Assembly (NCBI RefSeq): GCF_900142195.1
Contig: NZ_FRAB01000022.1
Location: forward strand, 37,794 to 101,793
Origin: Paraburkholderia terricola
GTDB lineage: Bacteria > Pseudomonadota > Gammaproteobacteria > Burkholderiales > Burkholderiaceae
Length of the DNA: 64,000 nucleotides
Reading direction: 5' to 3'
Positions within the stretch are counted from its first letter, which is position 1, and each line of letters opens with the position of its first letter. The translations under genes were made by a program, and so were the position numbers. Of the stretch, positions 36,786-47,299 are shown in pieces. The notes beneath the pieces were generated by a model. That model made no database searches. It was given only the letters and a program-made list of their open reading frames with translations, and was not told the origin of the DNA.

Positions 36786-37207
36786 GTTTGTTCCCCCAAG
36801 TTTTTGTGAATGAAGGATACAAAAAGGGGGGCACGGCCTTTTTAGAATTTGCAACGAAGCGTAACTTGTCCGCGAGCGTTCCGCGCTTGCACAGCGCAGC
36901 AACTTTGGCGTCAACGCTCTCATGGCGTGCAATGTCCCGGTCCTTGGCGACGTGACGAGCCACAGTCCGCCGCTGGTCGCCTGATCACGAAGTCCGCTCA
37001 ACTTTCCTGCCGTGCACACAATTTGCAGAGGTCTGACGAGCGTCGGCGCGCGCCGCATGTTACAAAGAATTTCACGCCCTGTTGGCTGGCGGCATCGGCT
37101 TCGCGCGCCGCCATCGCTGAAAAGCAATTTCCTTCAATACAGTCCGTCTTGTTGCCCGCTACCGTTGAGCGTCGCCAATCCCGCGCACTCACGTATCGAG
37201 GCATCAG
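36786..37207. other. Intergenic region between divergent DUF4382 and LysE-type genes
   Basis: About 420 bp without a supported gene. It must contain both outward promoters. A homopolymer-rich patch (AAAAAGGGGGG, 36820-36832) lies about 40 bp upstream of the DUF4382 start. No convincing -35/-10 pair was found. Confidence 0.4.
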
Positions 37208-37795
37208 ATGACCGTGTTACTTTCCATGGCCGCTTTCGCGCTGGCTTCGTCGATCACGCCGGGGCCGGTCAATGTCGTCGCGCTCAGCGCCGGCGCCCGG
37301 CACGGACTCGCCGCGAGCATGCGCCACGTTACCGGCGCGATCGTCGGCTTCACCTTGCTGCTTCTGCTCATCGGCCTGGGCCTGCATGAACTGCTCGCGC
37401 ATTTCCCCGCTCTGATGAGCGCGGTCAAATGGGCGGGCGTCGCATTCCTGCTTTATATGGCCTACAAACTCGCCGTCGATAGCGGCCAGTTGGGCGCGGA
37501 TAAACCGTCGCGCGGCCCGTCGTTCATGTACGGCGCGGCCATGCAATGGCTCAACCCGAAAGCATGGCTCGCGTCGCTCGCCGGCATGGGCGCCTATGCG
37601 GCCGACGGCGATGGTCGGCTCGTGTGGCAATTCACCGTCGTGTATTTAGTGATTTGTTACTTGTCGATTGCGAGCTGGGCCTATGCCGGCGCGTTCCTGC
37701 GACGCTACTTGCAGGAGTCGAAAAGCGTCAGGCTGTTCAATCGTGTGATGGCGGCATTGCTTGCGGCCAGCGCGTTGTACCTGCTGGCCGCGTGA
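37208..37795 (+). CDS. LysE-family translocator
   Basis: A 195-aa six-helix exporter with the family's N-terminal signature ASSITPGPVNVVALSAGARHG and the NPKAW motif in the middle. It is distinct from the LysE-like gene at 18.9 kb. It is convergent with an AraC regulator that has a small-molecule-binding N-terminal domain; exporter plus AraC pairs of this kind often work together, but control here is inference. Confidence 0.92.
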   Translation: MTVLLSMAAFALASSITPGPVNVVALSAGARHGLAASMRHVTGAIVGFTLLLLLIGLGLHELLAHFPALMSAVKWAGVAFLLYMAYKLAVDSGQLGADKPSRGPSFMYGAAMQWLNPKAWLASLAGMGAYAADGDGRLVWQFTVVYLVICYLSIASWAYAGAFLRRYLQESKSVRLFNRVMAALLAASALYLLAA

Positions 37796-37831
37796 TGCGC
37801 CAGCCAGGGCGCCCGCATGCGGGCGCGTGCC

Positions 37832-38686
37832 TCAACTGCGATATTGCCCCGGCGTGGCCGCGACCAACCGCTTGAAGGTGCGCTGCAAATGCGCCTGGTC
37901 GGCGAAACCCGCGTCGAGCGCGACCTCCGCGATCAGACGACCGCGCCTGAGTTGCGCGCGGCTGTACTGAATACGCCGATTGATCTGATACGCGTGCGGC
38001 GTCATGCCGTAGCGCTGTTTAAAAGCGCGGATCAGATGCGAGGCGGACAACTCAGCGACCTTGCAGACGTCCTCGAGTTTTAGCGAACGCGTGCAGTTTG
38101 CCGCGATGAATTCCGCCGCCCGCGAGAGTTGCAGGCTCGTGTCGTGATCGGGCAAGGGCGCCGGGTTCAGCTTCTGTTGTACTTCAGAGAAGAACGTGAC
38201 GGCCGCGCTTTCCTTGCGCATGGTTTCGGCCGTGCCGTCGACGAGAATCCCGTACAGCCGGTTCAAGCCGTCGAACAATGCGGCGTCAGTCGTCATGGTC
38301 TGCGAGAACGCCCGAAACGCGTGATTCTCGCTGAAGCCCAGTTCGTGCTGCAGCCGGTTGAGCCACGCGACATCGACATGCAGCATTCGATACGACCAGC
38401 GCTCGCCGGCCACCGGATTGCACGCATGCACGTCATCCGGATTCATCATGACGACCGCGCCCGCGCCGATCCATTCGCGCGCGCGGCGATTCACGTATAC
38501 GCTGCGTCCGCCGGTAACCGCGCCGATCGAAAACGTTTCATGCGAATGTTTGGCGTAGCAGACTTCGCGGCCGTCGTCGATGGAACGCGCCTCGATGAAC
38601 GGCAGCGCGTCACTGCGCCAGAACTTCGGCGCACGAGCGCTTTTGGTGTGGATTGCAGCCGTCGCCGCTCCGCTCATCTCGTTCAT
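37832..38686 (-). CDS. AraC-family transcriptional regulator
   Basis: A 284-aa regulator. The N-terminal AraC-type cupin binding domain (about 20-180) includes the HSHETFSIG and NPDDVHACNP blocks. The C-terminal double helix-turn-helix (about 185-284) contains LEDVCKVAELSASHLIRAFK and EVALDAGFADQAHLQRTFKR. ATG 38686 (MNEMSGAAT) is the family start. It sits between an amino-acid exporter (convergent) and an amino-acid binding protein (co-directional, upstream), which makes amino-acid sensing plausible. Confidence 0.9.
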   Translation of the reverse strand: MNEMSGAATAAIHTKSARAPKFWRSDALPFIEARSIDDGREVCYAKHSHETFSIGAVTGGRSVYVNRRAREWIGAGAVVMMNPDDVHACNPVAGERWSYRMLHVDVAWLNRLQHELGFSENHAFRAFSQTMTTDAALFDGLNRLYGILVDGTAETMRKESAAVTFFSEVQQKLNPAPLPDHDTSLQLSRAAEFIAANCTRSLKLEDVCKVAELSASHLIRAFKQRYGMTPHAYQINRRIQYSRAQLRRGRLIAEVALDAGFADQAHLQRTFKRLVAATPGQYRS

Positions 38687-38815
38687 ATGCGCTCTCCGGT
38701 TCTCAAGCAGACCTCGCCGCGGCGAAGCCCACGTATCGTAGCCGTCAAACGCACCGTCAACAAGCGAACTGGAGGAGAACGCATGCGGCGCGGCGCACCG
38801 CAACGTGCGGCGAAA

Positions 38816-39610
38816 CTACTTCGCCGTCACGTCGATATTGCCGAGATATTTCGCGGCCAGCGTTTTCACCGTACCGTCGGCCTGCACCTTGGCGATTGCC
38901 GCGTTCAGCTGCTCACGCAGCGCCGTATCGCCCTTGCGAATCCCGTAGGCGATACCGCTGCCGAGAATCTTGTCGTCGCGCACCGGCTTGCCGACGAACG
39001 CGAAATCCTTGCCGCTGGGCTTCGACAGAAAACCCGTCTCACCTGCCGGCGCCAGCACGAGCGTCGCGTCGAGACGGCCCGCGACGAGGTCCGTATAAAC
39101 CTGATTCTGGTCCTGATACGGCACGACGGTGACGCCCGCCGATTCCCAATGCGTCTTCGCGAAGGTTTCCTGAATCGACGCCTGCAATACGCCGACGCGT
39201 TTGCCCTTCAAGGATTCGGCGGCCGGCAGCAGACCGCTGTCGCGCCGCGCGATCAGTTGCGTCGGCACGCGATATACGACGGTGGTGAAATCGATGGCCT
39301 GGCGGCGTTGCTCGGTGGCGTTCATCGCCGAATTGATCGCGTCGAACTTGCGGCCTTGCAGCGCGGGAATCAACCCGTCGAACGAAGTCTCGACCCATTT
39401 GCAGGTCAAATGCGCGGCGGCGCACACCGCATTGCCGACGTCGATATCCAGCCCCTGCAATTCACCGTTCGGGCCTTTCGATTCGAACGGCGGATACTGC
39501 GCTTCGAGTCCGAAACGCAGCGTCGAGGTGTCGGCGGCTATCGCGACCGACGACGCCGCAAGCGACGTGAATGCGCACGTCAGCGCCAATAGCGGTTTGA
39601 GCAATTTCAT
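38816..39610 (-). CDS. Periplasmic amino-acid-binding protein (SBP_bac_3 family)
   Basis: A 264-aa solute-binding protein. A signal peptide (KLLKPLLALTCAFTSLAASSVAIAA, cleavage near residue 26) is followed by the two-lobed family-3 domain with LRFGLEAQYPPFESKGPNG, GLDIDVGNAVCAA and the GLIPALQGRKFDAINSAMNAT block. Homologues bind lysine/arginine/ornithine or octopine. The permease and ATPase genes are not adjacent, so it is an orphan receptor here. Co-directional with the AraC gene 129 bp downstream. Confidence 0.92.
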   Translation of the reverse strand: MKLLKPLLALTCAFTSLAASSVAIAADTSTLRFGLEAQYPPFESKGPNGELQGLDIDVGNAVCAAAHLTCKWVETSFDGLIPALQGRKFDAINSAMNATEQRRQAIDFTTVVYRVPTQLIARRDSGLLPAAESLKGKRVGVLQASIQETFAKTHWESAGVTVVPYQDQNQVYTDLVAGRLDATLVLAPAGETGFLSKPSGKDFAFVGKPVRDDKILGSGIAYGIRKGDTALREQLNAAIAKVQADGTVKTLAAKYLGNIDVTAK

Positions 39611-39754
39611 GGCTGGTCCCTTTCTCTTCGATGTTGTTGTAGCGCCGTCGGGCAACGCGCCTGGCGTCACTGCGGCGTCATCTCGCGACGATCATACTTT
39701 GGTCAAAAAATGCGGCCTTCTCTTCCCATGCAGCCGCGCATGAGATGTCGCTAA

Positions 39755-40909
39755 TCAGATCTCGCACAAACGCCGCGCACCTTCGATCAACGTCGCGTCG
39801 TCCTTCGAGAAACTCAGGCGGATCAAACCCGAATCCGTGCCGTCGGTATAGAACGCCGACAGTGGAATCGTCGCAACGCGTGCATCGCGAATCAGGCGCA
39901 GCACGAAATCGCTATCGCTTTCGTCGGAGAAACCGCGAAAACGCGCGAGCATGAAGAAGCTGCCTTCGCTCGGCAACAATTCGAAGCGCGAATCGCTGAG
40001 CGCATGCGCGAGCAGGTCGCGCTTCTTCTGATAGAACGCCGACAAGCCGAGATAGCTGTCGCGATTCGCCAATGCGTCGACGAACGCGTACTGCATCGGC
40101 GTATCGGCGGAAAACACCATGAACTGATGGACTTTGCGAATCTCGTCCATCAACGCGGCGGGCGCGAGGCAATAGCCGACGCGCCAACCGGTCACGTGAT
40201 ACGACTTGCCGAACGACGAGACGATCACGCTGCGCGCCGCGAGTTCGGCATCGCACGCCATGCTCTGATGTTTAGCGCCGTCGAACACCACGTGTTCGTA
40301 GACTTCGTCGGCGAGAATCACGATATCGGTGTTGCGCGTTACGGCCTTCAGGCACGCGATGTCGGCCTCGCTAAGCACCGTCGCGGTCGGATTGTGCGGC
40401 GTGTTGATGATGATCATGCGCGTCCTCGGCGTGATCGCAGCGGCGACCTCGTCCCAGTTCACGCGGAAATCGGTCAGCGAGAGCTTGATCGCGACCGGCG
40501 TCGCCCCTTGCAGGCGGACGATCGGTCCATAGCTGTCGAACGACGGCTCGAAGTAGATCACTTCGTCGCCCGGATGCACCAAGGCGCTGATCGTGGAATA
40601 CAGCCCTTCGCTCGCGCTCGCGATCACGGTCACTTCGCTGGCCGGATCGTAGCGCACGCCGTACAGCGTTTCGGCCTTGTCCGCGAGCGCTTCGCGCAAC
40701 GCGGCGATGCCGGCCATCGGCGCGTACTGGTTGTGACCGGCGCGCATGGCTTGAGCGACACCGTCGACCAGTTTCGCGTCCGGCGCGAAATTCGGCGCGC
40801 CCTGCGACAGATTCAGCGCGTCGTATTGCGCGGCCAGTTGACCGATCACGGTAAAAATCGTCGTGCCTACGTCAGGCAGTTTCGAGCGGGCTTGCATGGC
40901 GCTCTGCAT
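39755..40909 (-). CDS. PLP-dependent aminotransferase (methionine/aromatic aminotransferase-like, class I/II)
   Basis: A 384-aa fold-type I aminotransferase closely resembling E. coli YbdL (methionine aminotransferase) and kynurenine aminotransferases. The PLP-lysine lies in SSFGKSYHVTGWRVGY (about residue 237). NTPHNPT and the ILADEVYEH phosphate/pyridine contacts are present. Start at 40909 with a GGGAGAAAG ribosome-binding site 5 nt upstream. The neighbouring binding protein is co-directional, which hints at amino-acid salvage. Confidence 0.92.
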   Translation of the reverse strand: MQSAMQARSKLPDVGTTIFTVIGQLAAQYDALNLSQGAPNFAPDAKLVDGVAQAMRAGHNQYAPMAGIAALREALADKAETLYGVRYDPASEVTVIASASEGLYSTISALVHPGDEVIYFEPSFDSYGPIVRLQGATPVAIKLSLTDFRVNWDEVAAAITPRTRMIIINTPHNPTATVLSEADIACLKAVTRNTDIVILADEVYEHVVFDGAKHQSMACDAELAARSVIVSSFGKSYHVTGWRVGYCLAPAALMDEIRKVHQFMVFSADTPMQYAFVDALANRDSYLGLSAFYQKKRDLLAHALSDSRFELLPSEGSFFMLARFRGFSDESDSDFVLRLIRDARVATIPLSAFYTDGTDSGLIRLSFSKDDATLIEGARRLCEI

Positions 40910-41233
40910 AAGACTTTCTCCCTTTCTCCATCCGGCGGCGGGTTCGCGCACAGCCGACTGCGCGGCGGTTCCGTCCGGTTCGGTGATTAGGCATCAGCCA
41001 AAGAATCGTCACAATCGAAACTTTGTCATGCGCGGCATGCGTTTACGTCATGGCGGGCGAGAAGGCGTGCCGCATCGGCAAGGCCAATGGGCTTGGGCTT
41101 TCGGGGAGGAATTGAGGCCGCTGGAGCAACGCGGAAAACAGCGCAGGTATGAAGTAATGTGATGCGGATGTTCAAGGCCGCGACCGTGACCGATCGCAGC
41201 CTCGGCAACCTCGACAGCCGGACCGCCCGGCTG
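40910..41233. other. Region between aminotransferase and dbpA
   Basis: 324 bp with no supported gene. It contains a perfect hairpin next to the dbpA stop, GACAGCCGG-ACCGC-CCGGCTGTC (41213-41235), which may act as a 3'-end structure of the leftward dbpA mRNA. It lacks a T-run. The aminotransferase promoter must also lie here. Confidence 0.45.
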
Positions 41234-42637
<1,404 letters not shown>

Positions 42638-42673
42638 GGAGGTGATGACTCGCTATCGACTGAAGGCTGGGGA

Positions 42674-42874
42674 CTAAACGGCCATCGGGCCGGGGGAGGG
42701 ACGGCCTTCGATCTGCTCGTACAGCACCGAGCCATCGTCCGCGTCGAAACGTTCGACGTAATTGCGCGCGCCGCACATCGGGCAACGGAACAGGAGCCCC
42801 TGGCCCTCGTTCTTGATGACGACGTCCGACTGCTCCCATTGCGCGCCGCAGGACTGGTTTCTACAGGTAAACAC
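42674..42874 (-). CDS. Small zinc-ribbon-like protein (66 aa)
   Basis: A 66-aa protein with two cysteine pairs: C-x(4)-C near the N-terminus (CRNQSC) and C-x(2)-C in FRCPMCGARNYVERFD, enough for a zinc knuckle. The coding frame is the only conserved-looking one here. It directly precedes dbpA by 36 bp, so a shared transcript is likely. Function unknown; a nucleic-acid-binding accessory is possible. Confidence 0.75.
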   Translation of the reverse strand: MFTCRNQSCGAQWEQSDVVIKNEGQGLLFRCPMCGARNYVERFDADDGSVLYEQIEGRPSPGPMAV

Positions 42875-42995
42875 GTTGATTCTCCAACTGGATTCGATTG
42901 TCTATGGGACGGGCCGCACGAACGGCCTGGCCGTGAATGAGGTTTGGGTCGCCGCCGCGGTTGCCGCGGTTGCCGCCGCTCACGCGCCGCGCGCT

Positions 42996-43427
42996 TCAAC
43001 CCAGATGCGTATGCCGCGCACGCGTCGCGCTCACGTCCATGTCGTTGAGGCCCTGCACGATGCCGCAGTCTTCGACGGCCTGTTCACCGTGGCATTGCTC
43101 GCGCAGTGTGGTGAGCTGCGCTTTCAACTGCGTCAATTCCTCGATGCGCGTGTCGACGTGCGCAATGTGCTCGTCGAGCAAATCGTTGATGCCGCCGCAG
43201 CCGTTCGCCGGCGCGTCCGTGAGAAGCAGCAACGCACGGATCTCGTCGTGGGTCATGTCGAGCGCGCGGCAATTGCGGATGAAGCGCAACCGCTCGACGT
43301 GCCTCGCGGTATAGCTGCGGTAATTGGCCTCGGTGCGCTCCGCTTCGGGCAACAAGCCTTCTTTTTCGTAGAAGCGGATGGTTTCGGTCGTGCAATGGGC
43401 GATTTTCGCCAGTTCGCCGATTTTCAT
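42996..43427 (-). CDS. cadR: MerR-family Cd(II)/Pb(II)-responsive regulator (CadR/PbrR type)
   Basis: A 143-aa MerR regulator. The N-terminal winged helix (MKIGELAKIAHCTTETIRFYE...EANYRSY) is followed by a dimerisation helix and a metal-binding loop. The cysteines fit CadR/PbrR: one in NGCGG (about 78), one in REQCHG (about 112), and one in EDCGIVQGL (about 121). ATG 43427 is the family start. It is divergent from the P-type ATPase with an 80-bp operator region between them. Metal specificity among Cd, Pb and Zn cannot be fixed from sequence alone. Confidence 0.93.
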   Translation of the reverse strand: MKIGELAKIAHCTTETIRFYEKEGLLPEAERTEANYRSYTARHVERLRFIRNCRALDMTHDEIRALLLLTDAPANGCGGINDLLDEHIAHVDTRIEELTQLKAQLTTLREQCHGEQAVEDCGIVQGLNDMDVSATRARHTHLG

Positions 43428-43447
43428 GGACCCTCCGGGTGGCGGTC

Positions 43448-43478
43448 TTGACCTTGTAGTGGCTTCAAGGTGTTTACT
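43448..43478 (+). promoter_or_regulatory. MerR-type operator-promoter of the metal ATPase
   Basis: TTGACC (-35, 43448-43453) and TTTACT (-10, 43473-43478) are separated by 19 bp, the long spacing typical of MerR-activated promoters. The dyad ACCTTG-N9-CAAGGT (43451-43471) fills the spacer. It resembles the ACCCTATAGTGGCTACAGGGT operator of cadR/pbrR systems. Confidence 0.85.
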
Positions 43479-43507
43479 AGACCACAAATCGAACCAGGAA
43501 GCCACCT

Positions 43508-45943
43508 ATGCCCCACGCTCATCACGCCGAAGCCGACCGCCATGAACAGCCGAAAGCCTGTGCGGATGGCGATGAACACGGCGCGCACGCTGCCGATGCT
43601 CATGCGCACGACGCAAGCTACGGCCACCAGCCGGTGGCACTCGACGGTGAGCCGAACCGCAAACACGCGCATACGACAGGCGAATGTCGCGGGCACGATC
43701 ACAAGATGCACGATCACGGCCACAGCCAGAGCAATGCACAAGCTCACAACCACGTCGCCGCAGGCTGCTGCGTCCCCGCACCGGCTTCATTCGCGCCGGT
43801 CCAGCTTCCTCGTTCGGAAACCATTGGCAGCGACGTGCGCACCGCGATCCGCATCATGCAGATGGATTGTCCAACCGAAGAAGCGCTGATCCGCAAGAAA
43901 TTCAGCCGCATGCCGTCCGTGCGCGGCATGGACTTCAACCTGATGCAGCGCGTGCTGACGGTCGTGCATGCGCCCGAGGCGCTCGACTCGATCCTCTCCG
44001 CGCTGCGCTCGCTCGACTTCACGCCCGAACTCGCGAACGACGACGCGGACACCACGCCCGCCGCCGCTTTTCACGTACCGTCGAAGCCGTGGTGGCCGCT
44101 CGCGCTCGCGGGCGTCGCCGCGGCGGGCGCAGAGGCCGTCGGTTGGCTCGGCGCACCGATGTGGCTAGCCGCGGGTCTCGCGCTCGCCGCCATCGCTTCT
44201 TGCGGCCTCACGACCTACCGGAAAGGCTGGCTCGCGATCCGCAACGGCAACCTGAACATCAACGCGCTGATGAGCATTGCGGTGACGGGCGCGCTGATCC
44301 TCGGCCAATGGCCTGAAGCAGCCATGGTGATGGTGCTCTTCACGATTGCCGAACTAATCGAGGCCAAGTCGCTGGACCGCGCCCGCAATGCGATCGAGGG
44401 CCTCATGCAACTCACGCCCGAACAGGCGAGCGTGCGGCAGTCCGACGGCAGTTGGCGCTCGATGGACCTGAAAGCGATCGCACTGGGCGCGCTGGTCCGC
44501 GTGAAACCGGGCGAGCGGATCGCGCTCGACGGCGAAATCGCCGCGGGCCGCTCGAGCGTGAATCAGGCGCCGATCACCGGCGAAAGCCTGCCGGTCGACA
44601 AGGCAGCGGGCGACGCCGTGTTCGCCGGCACGATCAACCAGGCGGGCTCGTTCGATTATCGGGTGACGGCCTCGGCCAGCAATACGACGCTCGCGCGCAT
44701 CATTCACGCGGTCGAGGAAGCGCAAGCCAGCAAAGCGCCGACGCAGCGTTTCGTCGATCGGTTCGCACGGATCTATACGCCGGCCGTGTTCGGCGTCGCG
44801 CTCGCCGTGGCGGTGCTGCCGCCGCTCTTCCTCGACGGACTGTGGCGCGAGTGGGTCTACAAGGCGCTGGTGATGCTGGTGATCGCCTGCCCTTGCGCGC
44901 TCGTGATCTCGACCCCGGTGACGATCGTCAGCGGCCTCGCCGCGGCCGCCCGCAAGGGCATTCTGATCAAAGGCGGCGCCTTTCTGGAACAGGGCCGCAA
45001 GCTGAGCCGGCTCGCGCTCGATAAAACCGGCACGATTACGCACGGCAAGCCGGTGCAGACCGAATTCGAAGCGCTCGCGGATCTCGACGAGCCCCGTTGC
45101 CTGACGCTCGCGGCGAGTCTCGCTGGCCGCTCGGACCATCCCGTGTCGATGGCGATTGCGGCGGCGGCCAGGACAGGCGGCGTGATGAGCGTGACCGTCG
45201 ATGCGTTCGAGGCGCTGGCGGGACGCGGCGTGCGCGGCGACATCGACGGCACGCCGTACTGGCTCGGCAATCATCGCCTGATCGAAGAACTCGGGCGCTG
45301 TTCGGCATCGCTCGAAGCGCGGCTCGACGCGCTCGAACGCCAGGGCAAAACCGTCGTGATGCTGGCCGACGCCGAACGCGTGCTCGCGCTGTTCGCCGTC
45401 GCGGACACAGTGAAGGAGACGAGCCGCGCCGCCATCGCCGATCTGCACCGCCTCGGCGTGCGTACCGCGATGCTCAGCGGCGACAATCCGCACACCGCCG
45501 AGGCGATCGCGCAGCAGGTCGGCATCGACGAAGCGCGCGGCGATCAGTTGCCGCAAGACAAGCTGAACGCGGTGGCGCAGTGGTCGAAGGACGGCGCGAC
45601 AGTGGGCATGGTCGGCGACGGCATCAACGACGCGCCCGCGTTGGCGCGCGCCAGCATCGGCTTCGCGATGGGCGCGATGGGCACCGACACCGCGATCGAA
45701 ACCGCCGACGTCGCGCTGATGGACGACGACCTGCGCAAGATTCCCCTGTTCATCCGTCTGTCGAAGGCGACGCATTCGGTGCTGGTGCAGAACATCGCGC
45801 TGGCGCTCGGCATCAAGAGCGTGTTCCTCGTGCTGACGGTGATGGGCCTCGGCACGATGTGGATGGCGGTGTTCGCCGATGTGGGCGCGAGTCTTCTGGT
45901 GGTGGCGAACGGGCTGCGGCTGCTGCGCCAGTCAGATCAGTGA
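43508..45943 (+). CDS. cadA: Heavy-metal-translocating P-type ATPase (Cd/Zn/Pb exporter) with His-rich N-terminus
   Basis: An 811-aa P1B-type ATPase. The first 85 residues are extremely His/Asp-rich, followed by CC (GCCVPAP) and then an HMA-like domain whose metal site is MQMDCPTEEALI, not GMTCxxC. Then come membrane helices, the actuator TGES motif (about 358-361), the transmembrane metal site C461-P-C463, the phosphorylation motif D505-KTGT, HP motif (SDHPVS) and GDGINDAP. CPC plus DCxxEE-type HMA fits the Zn/Cd/Pb group. It is divergent from cadR. Its last 7 bp overlap the end of the convergent AraC/EutR gene. Confidence 0.95.
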   Translation: MPHAHHAEADRHEQPKACADGDEHGAHAADAHAHDASYGHQPVALDGEPNRKHAHTTGECRGHDHKMHDHGHSQSNAQAHNHVAAGCCVPAPASFAPVQLPRSETIGSDVRTAIRIMQMDCPTEEALIRKKFSRMPSVRGMDFNLMQRVLTVVHAPEALDSILSALRSLDFTPELANDDADTTPAAAFHVPSKPWWPLALAGVAAAGAEAVGWLGAPMWLAAGLALAAIASCGLTTYRKGWLAIRNGNLNINALMSIAVTGALILGQWPEAAMVMVLFTIAELIEAKSLDRARNAIEGLMQLTPEQASVRQSDGSWRSMDLKAIALGALVRVKPGERIALDGEIAAGRSSVNQAPITGESLPVDKAAGDAVFAGTINQAGSFDYRVTASASNTTLARIIHAVEEAQASKAPTQRFVDRFARIYTPAVFGVALAVAVLPPLFLDGLWREWVYKALVMLVIACPCALVISTPVTIVSGLAAAARKGILIKGGAFLEQGRKLSRLALDKTGTITHGKPVQTEFEALADLDEPRCLTLAASLAGRSDHPVSMAIAAAARTGGVMSVTVDAFEALAGRGVRGDIDGTPYWLGNHRLIEELGRCSASLEARLDALERQGKTVVMLADAERVLALFAVADTVKETSRAAIADLHRLGVRTAMLSGDNPHTAEAIAQQVGIDEARGDQLPQDKLNAVAQWSKDGATVGMVGDGINDAPALARASIGFAMGAMGTDTAIETADVALMDDDLRKIPLFIRLSKATHSVLVQNIALALGIKSVFLVLTVMGLGTMWMAVFADVGASLLVVANGLRLLRQSDQ

Positions 45944-46980
45944 GCGAACGAACGACTCGCCGTGGTTTGAAACGCGCCGATCCCGGCCTTCAACGTATCC
46001 GACGGCCGCATGCCGAAAAGCTTCCGGTAATCGGTGGCGAACTGGCTCAGATGCCAGAAGCCCCACGCCGCCGCGACGTCCTGCACCGAGCGTGATTCAC
46101 GCGACGCATTGCACAGATCGCGCCGCGCGCCGTTCAGGCGAATCGTGCGCAGATAGATGGCGGGCGCCATGCCGAGCACGTCCTGAAAGCAGTATTGCAG
46201 CGTGCGCCGGCTCACGTGCAGGCGCTCGCACAACTCGGGCACGTTGACCGCGCGCTCGCGGTTGGCGAGCACATACTCGCGCGCTTCGGAAACGATCGAC
46301 TGACGACGCGCACGCGCGGGCATCGCCAGCGGCTCGCCGCCACGCAATGCGCCCACGTCGAACAGCGACGCGAGCACCGACGCCTGCAAGTTGGCGCGCG
46401 CTAGCGCGGAGAGCGGCGTGCCGCGCGCCGCTCCGTCGTCGAGAAGCTGGCGCAGCGAGGCGCACAACCGCTCCTTGCGCGGCAGGCCGATCGGCACGAC
46501 CGCCGTATTCGGCAGATGCTCGGCCAAACCGATGCGCTCCACTTCCGCCGCATAGCGGCGCAGCACCTCGCCCTTCACCACCACGCCGAAAATCTCGTAG
46601 CCCGCCGAGGTCAGCAATTCGAATTCGATGCCGCCCGGACGGAATGCGAGCGCATCGCCCGCGATCACTTGCGCGTCGATACGTCCCGAGCCGGCGGGGC
46701 ACGTGGGAATGCCGAACCAGTACGCGTCCTTTCGCACCTCGCAGGTTTGCCGCAGCGTATGGCTGGTCGTCTCGACGAACACCTGCATATCGTCGAGACA
46801 TAACTCCGTCAGGCCGCCGATAAAACGGCCGGCGGTCAACTGGTCGTAGGTCTGATGCCAGCCGTGCAGGTTGCGGGCCTGCTCGTCGGCGTCGTGAGCG
46901 ACGCAAGTCTGCACGCAGAAGCTGGGCTGCTGCGCGAGCGTTGAACCTGTCAGGCTCTCGGGATGGGCTTCAATCGTCAT
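45937..46980 (-). CDS. eutR: AraC-family regulator, EutR-like
   Basis: A 347-aa regulator whose C-terminal double helix-turn-helix (about 245-340) contains NVPELCERLHVSRRTLQYCF and VAAAWGFWHLSQFATDYRKLFG, closely like EutR of enteric bacteria. The long N-terminal sensor domain matches the AraC/EutR type. It lies just before the aldehyde-dehydrogenase and ethanolamine genes, so a role as ethanolamine/B12-responsive activator is likely. ATG 46980 (MTIEAHPES) is the family start. Its stop overlaps the 3' end of cadA. Confidence 0.85.
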   Translation of the reverse strand: MTIEAHPESLTGSTLAQQPSFCVQTCVAHDADEQARNLHGWHQTYDQLTAGRFIGGLTELCLDDMQVFVETTSHTLRQTCEVRKDAYWFGIPTCPAGSGRIDAQVIAGDALAFRPGGIEFELLTSAGYEIFGVVVKGEVLRRYAAEVERIGLAEHLPNTAVVPIGLPRKERLCASLRQLLDDGAARGTPLSALARANLQASVLASLFDVGALRGGEPLAMPARARRQSIVSEAREYVLANRERAVNVPELCERLHVSRRTLQYCFQDVLGMAPAIYLRTIRLNGARRDLCNASRESRSVQDVAAAWGFWHLSQFATDYRKLFGMRPSDTLKAGIGAFQTTASRSFAH

Positions 46981-47214
46981 ACCGGATCGGCGAAAACGGA
47001 ATATCGGCGAAAACAAGGCAATTCCCATGCCGAACGGATTGGGCGATCCGCTTGCACGCGCGTCCACGCAAGCCACGCCGCCTGTTCATTTCATGAACAG
47101 CGCCGCGCGCGTTGATCCGAAACGATACGTTCACCTGTCTCCGCTTGAACGGGGCAACGCGTCATGTCGGGTGCGAGTGCGTGCTGCGCGTGCACGGCTC
47201 ACCAGTGCGGTGCA

Positions 47215-47231
47215 TTGGCACACTTCTGGCT
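47215..47231 (+). promoter_or_regulatory. Putative sigma-54 promoter of the aldehyde dehydrogenase gene
   Basis: TTGGCAC-N5-TGGCT matches the -24/-12 consensus (TTGGCAC-N5-TTGCA) at most positions, with the invariant GG (47217-47218) and GC (47229-47230) exactly 10 bp apart. It lies 69 bp upstream of ATG 47300, inside the 319-bp gap. One mismatch in the -12 element and no identified enhancer-binding protein nearby keep this tentative. Confidence 0.4.
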
Positions 47232-47299
47232 CTACGCTGTTGCGGCCCAGCGAAACATCGCGCCGAATAGAGCCCGTTAAACATGTGAGGAGCACACTG

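Noticed and set aside
43600..43760. CRISPR-like repeats
   Set aside because: The repetitive His codons in the P-type ATPase tail are coding low complexity, without regular spacers. No CRISPR array was seen elsewhere.
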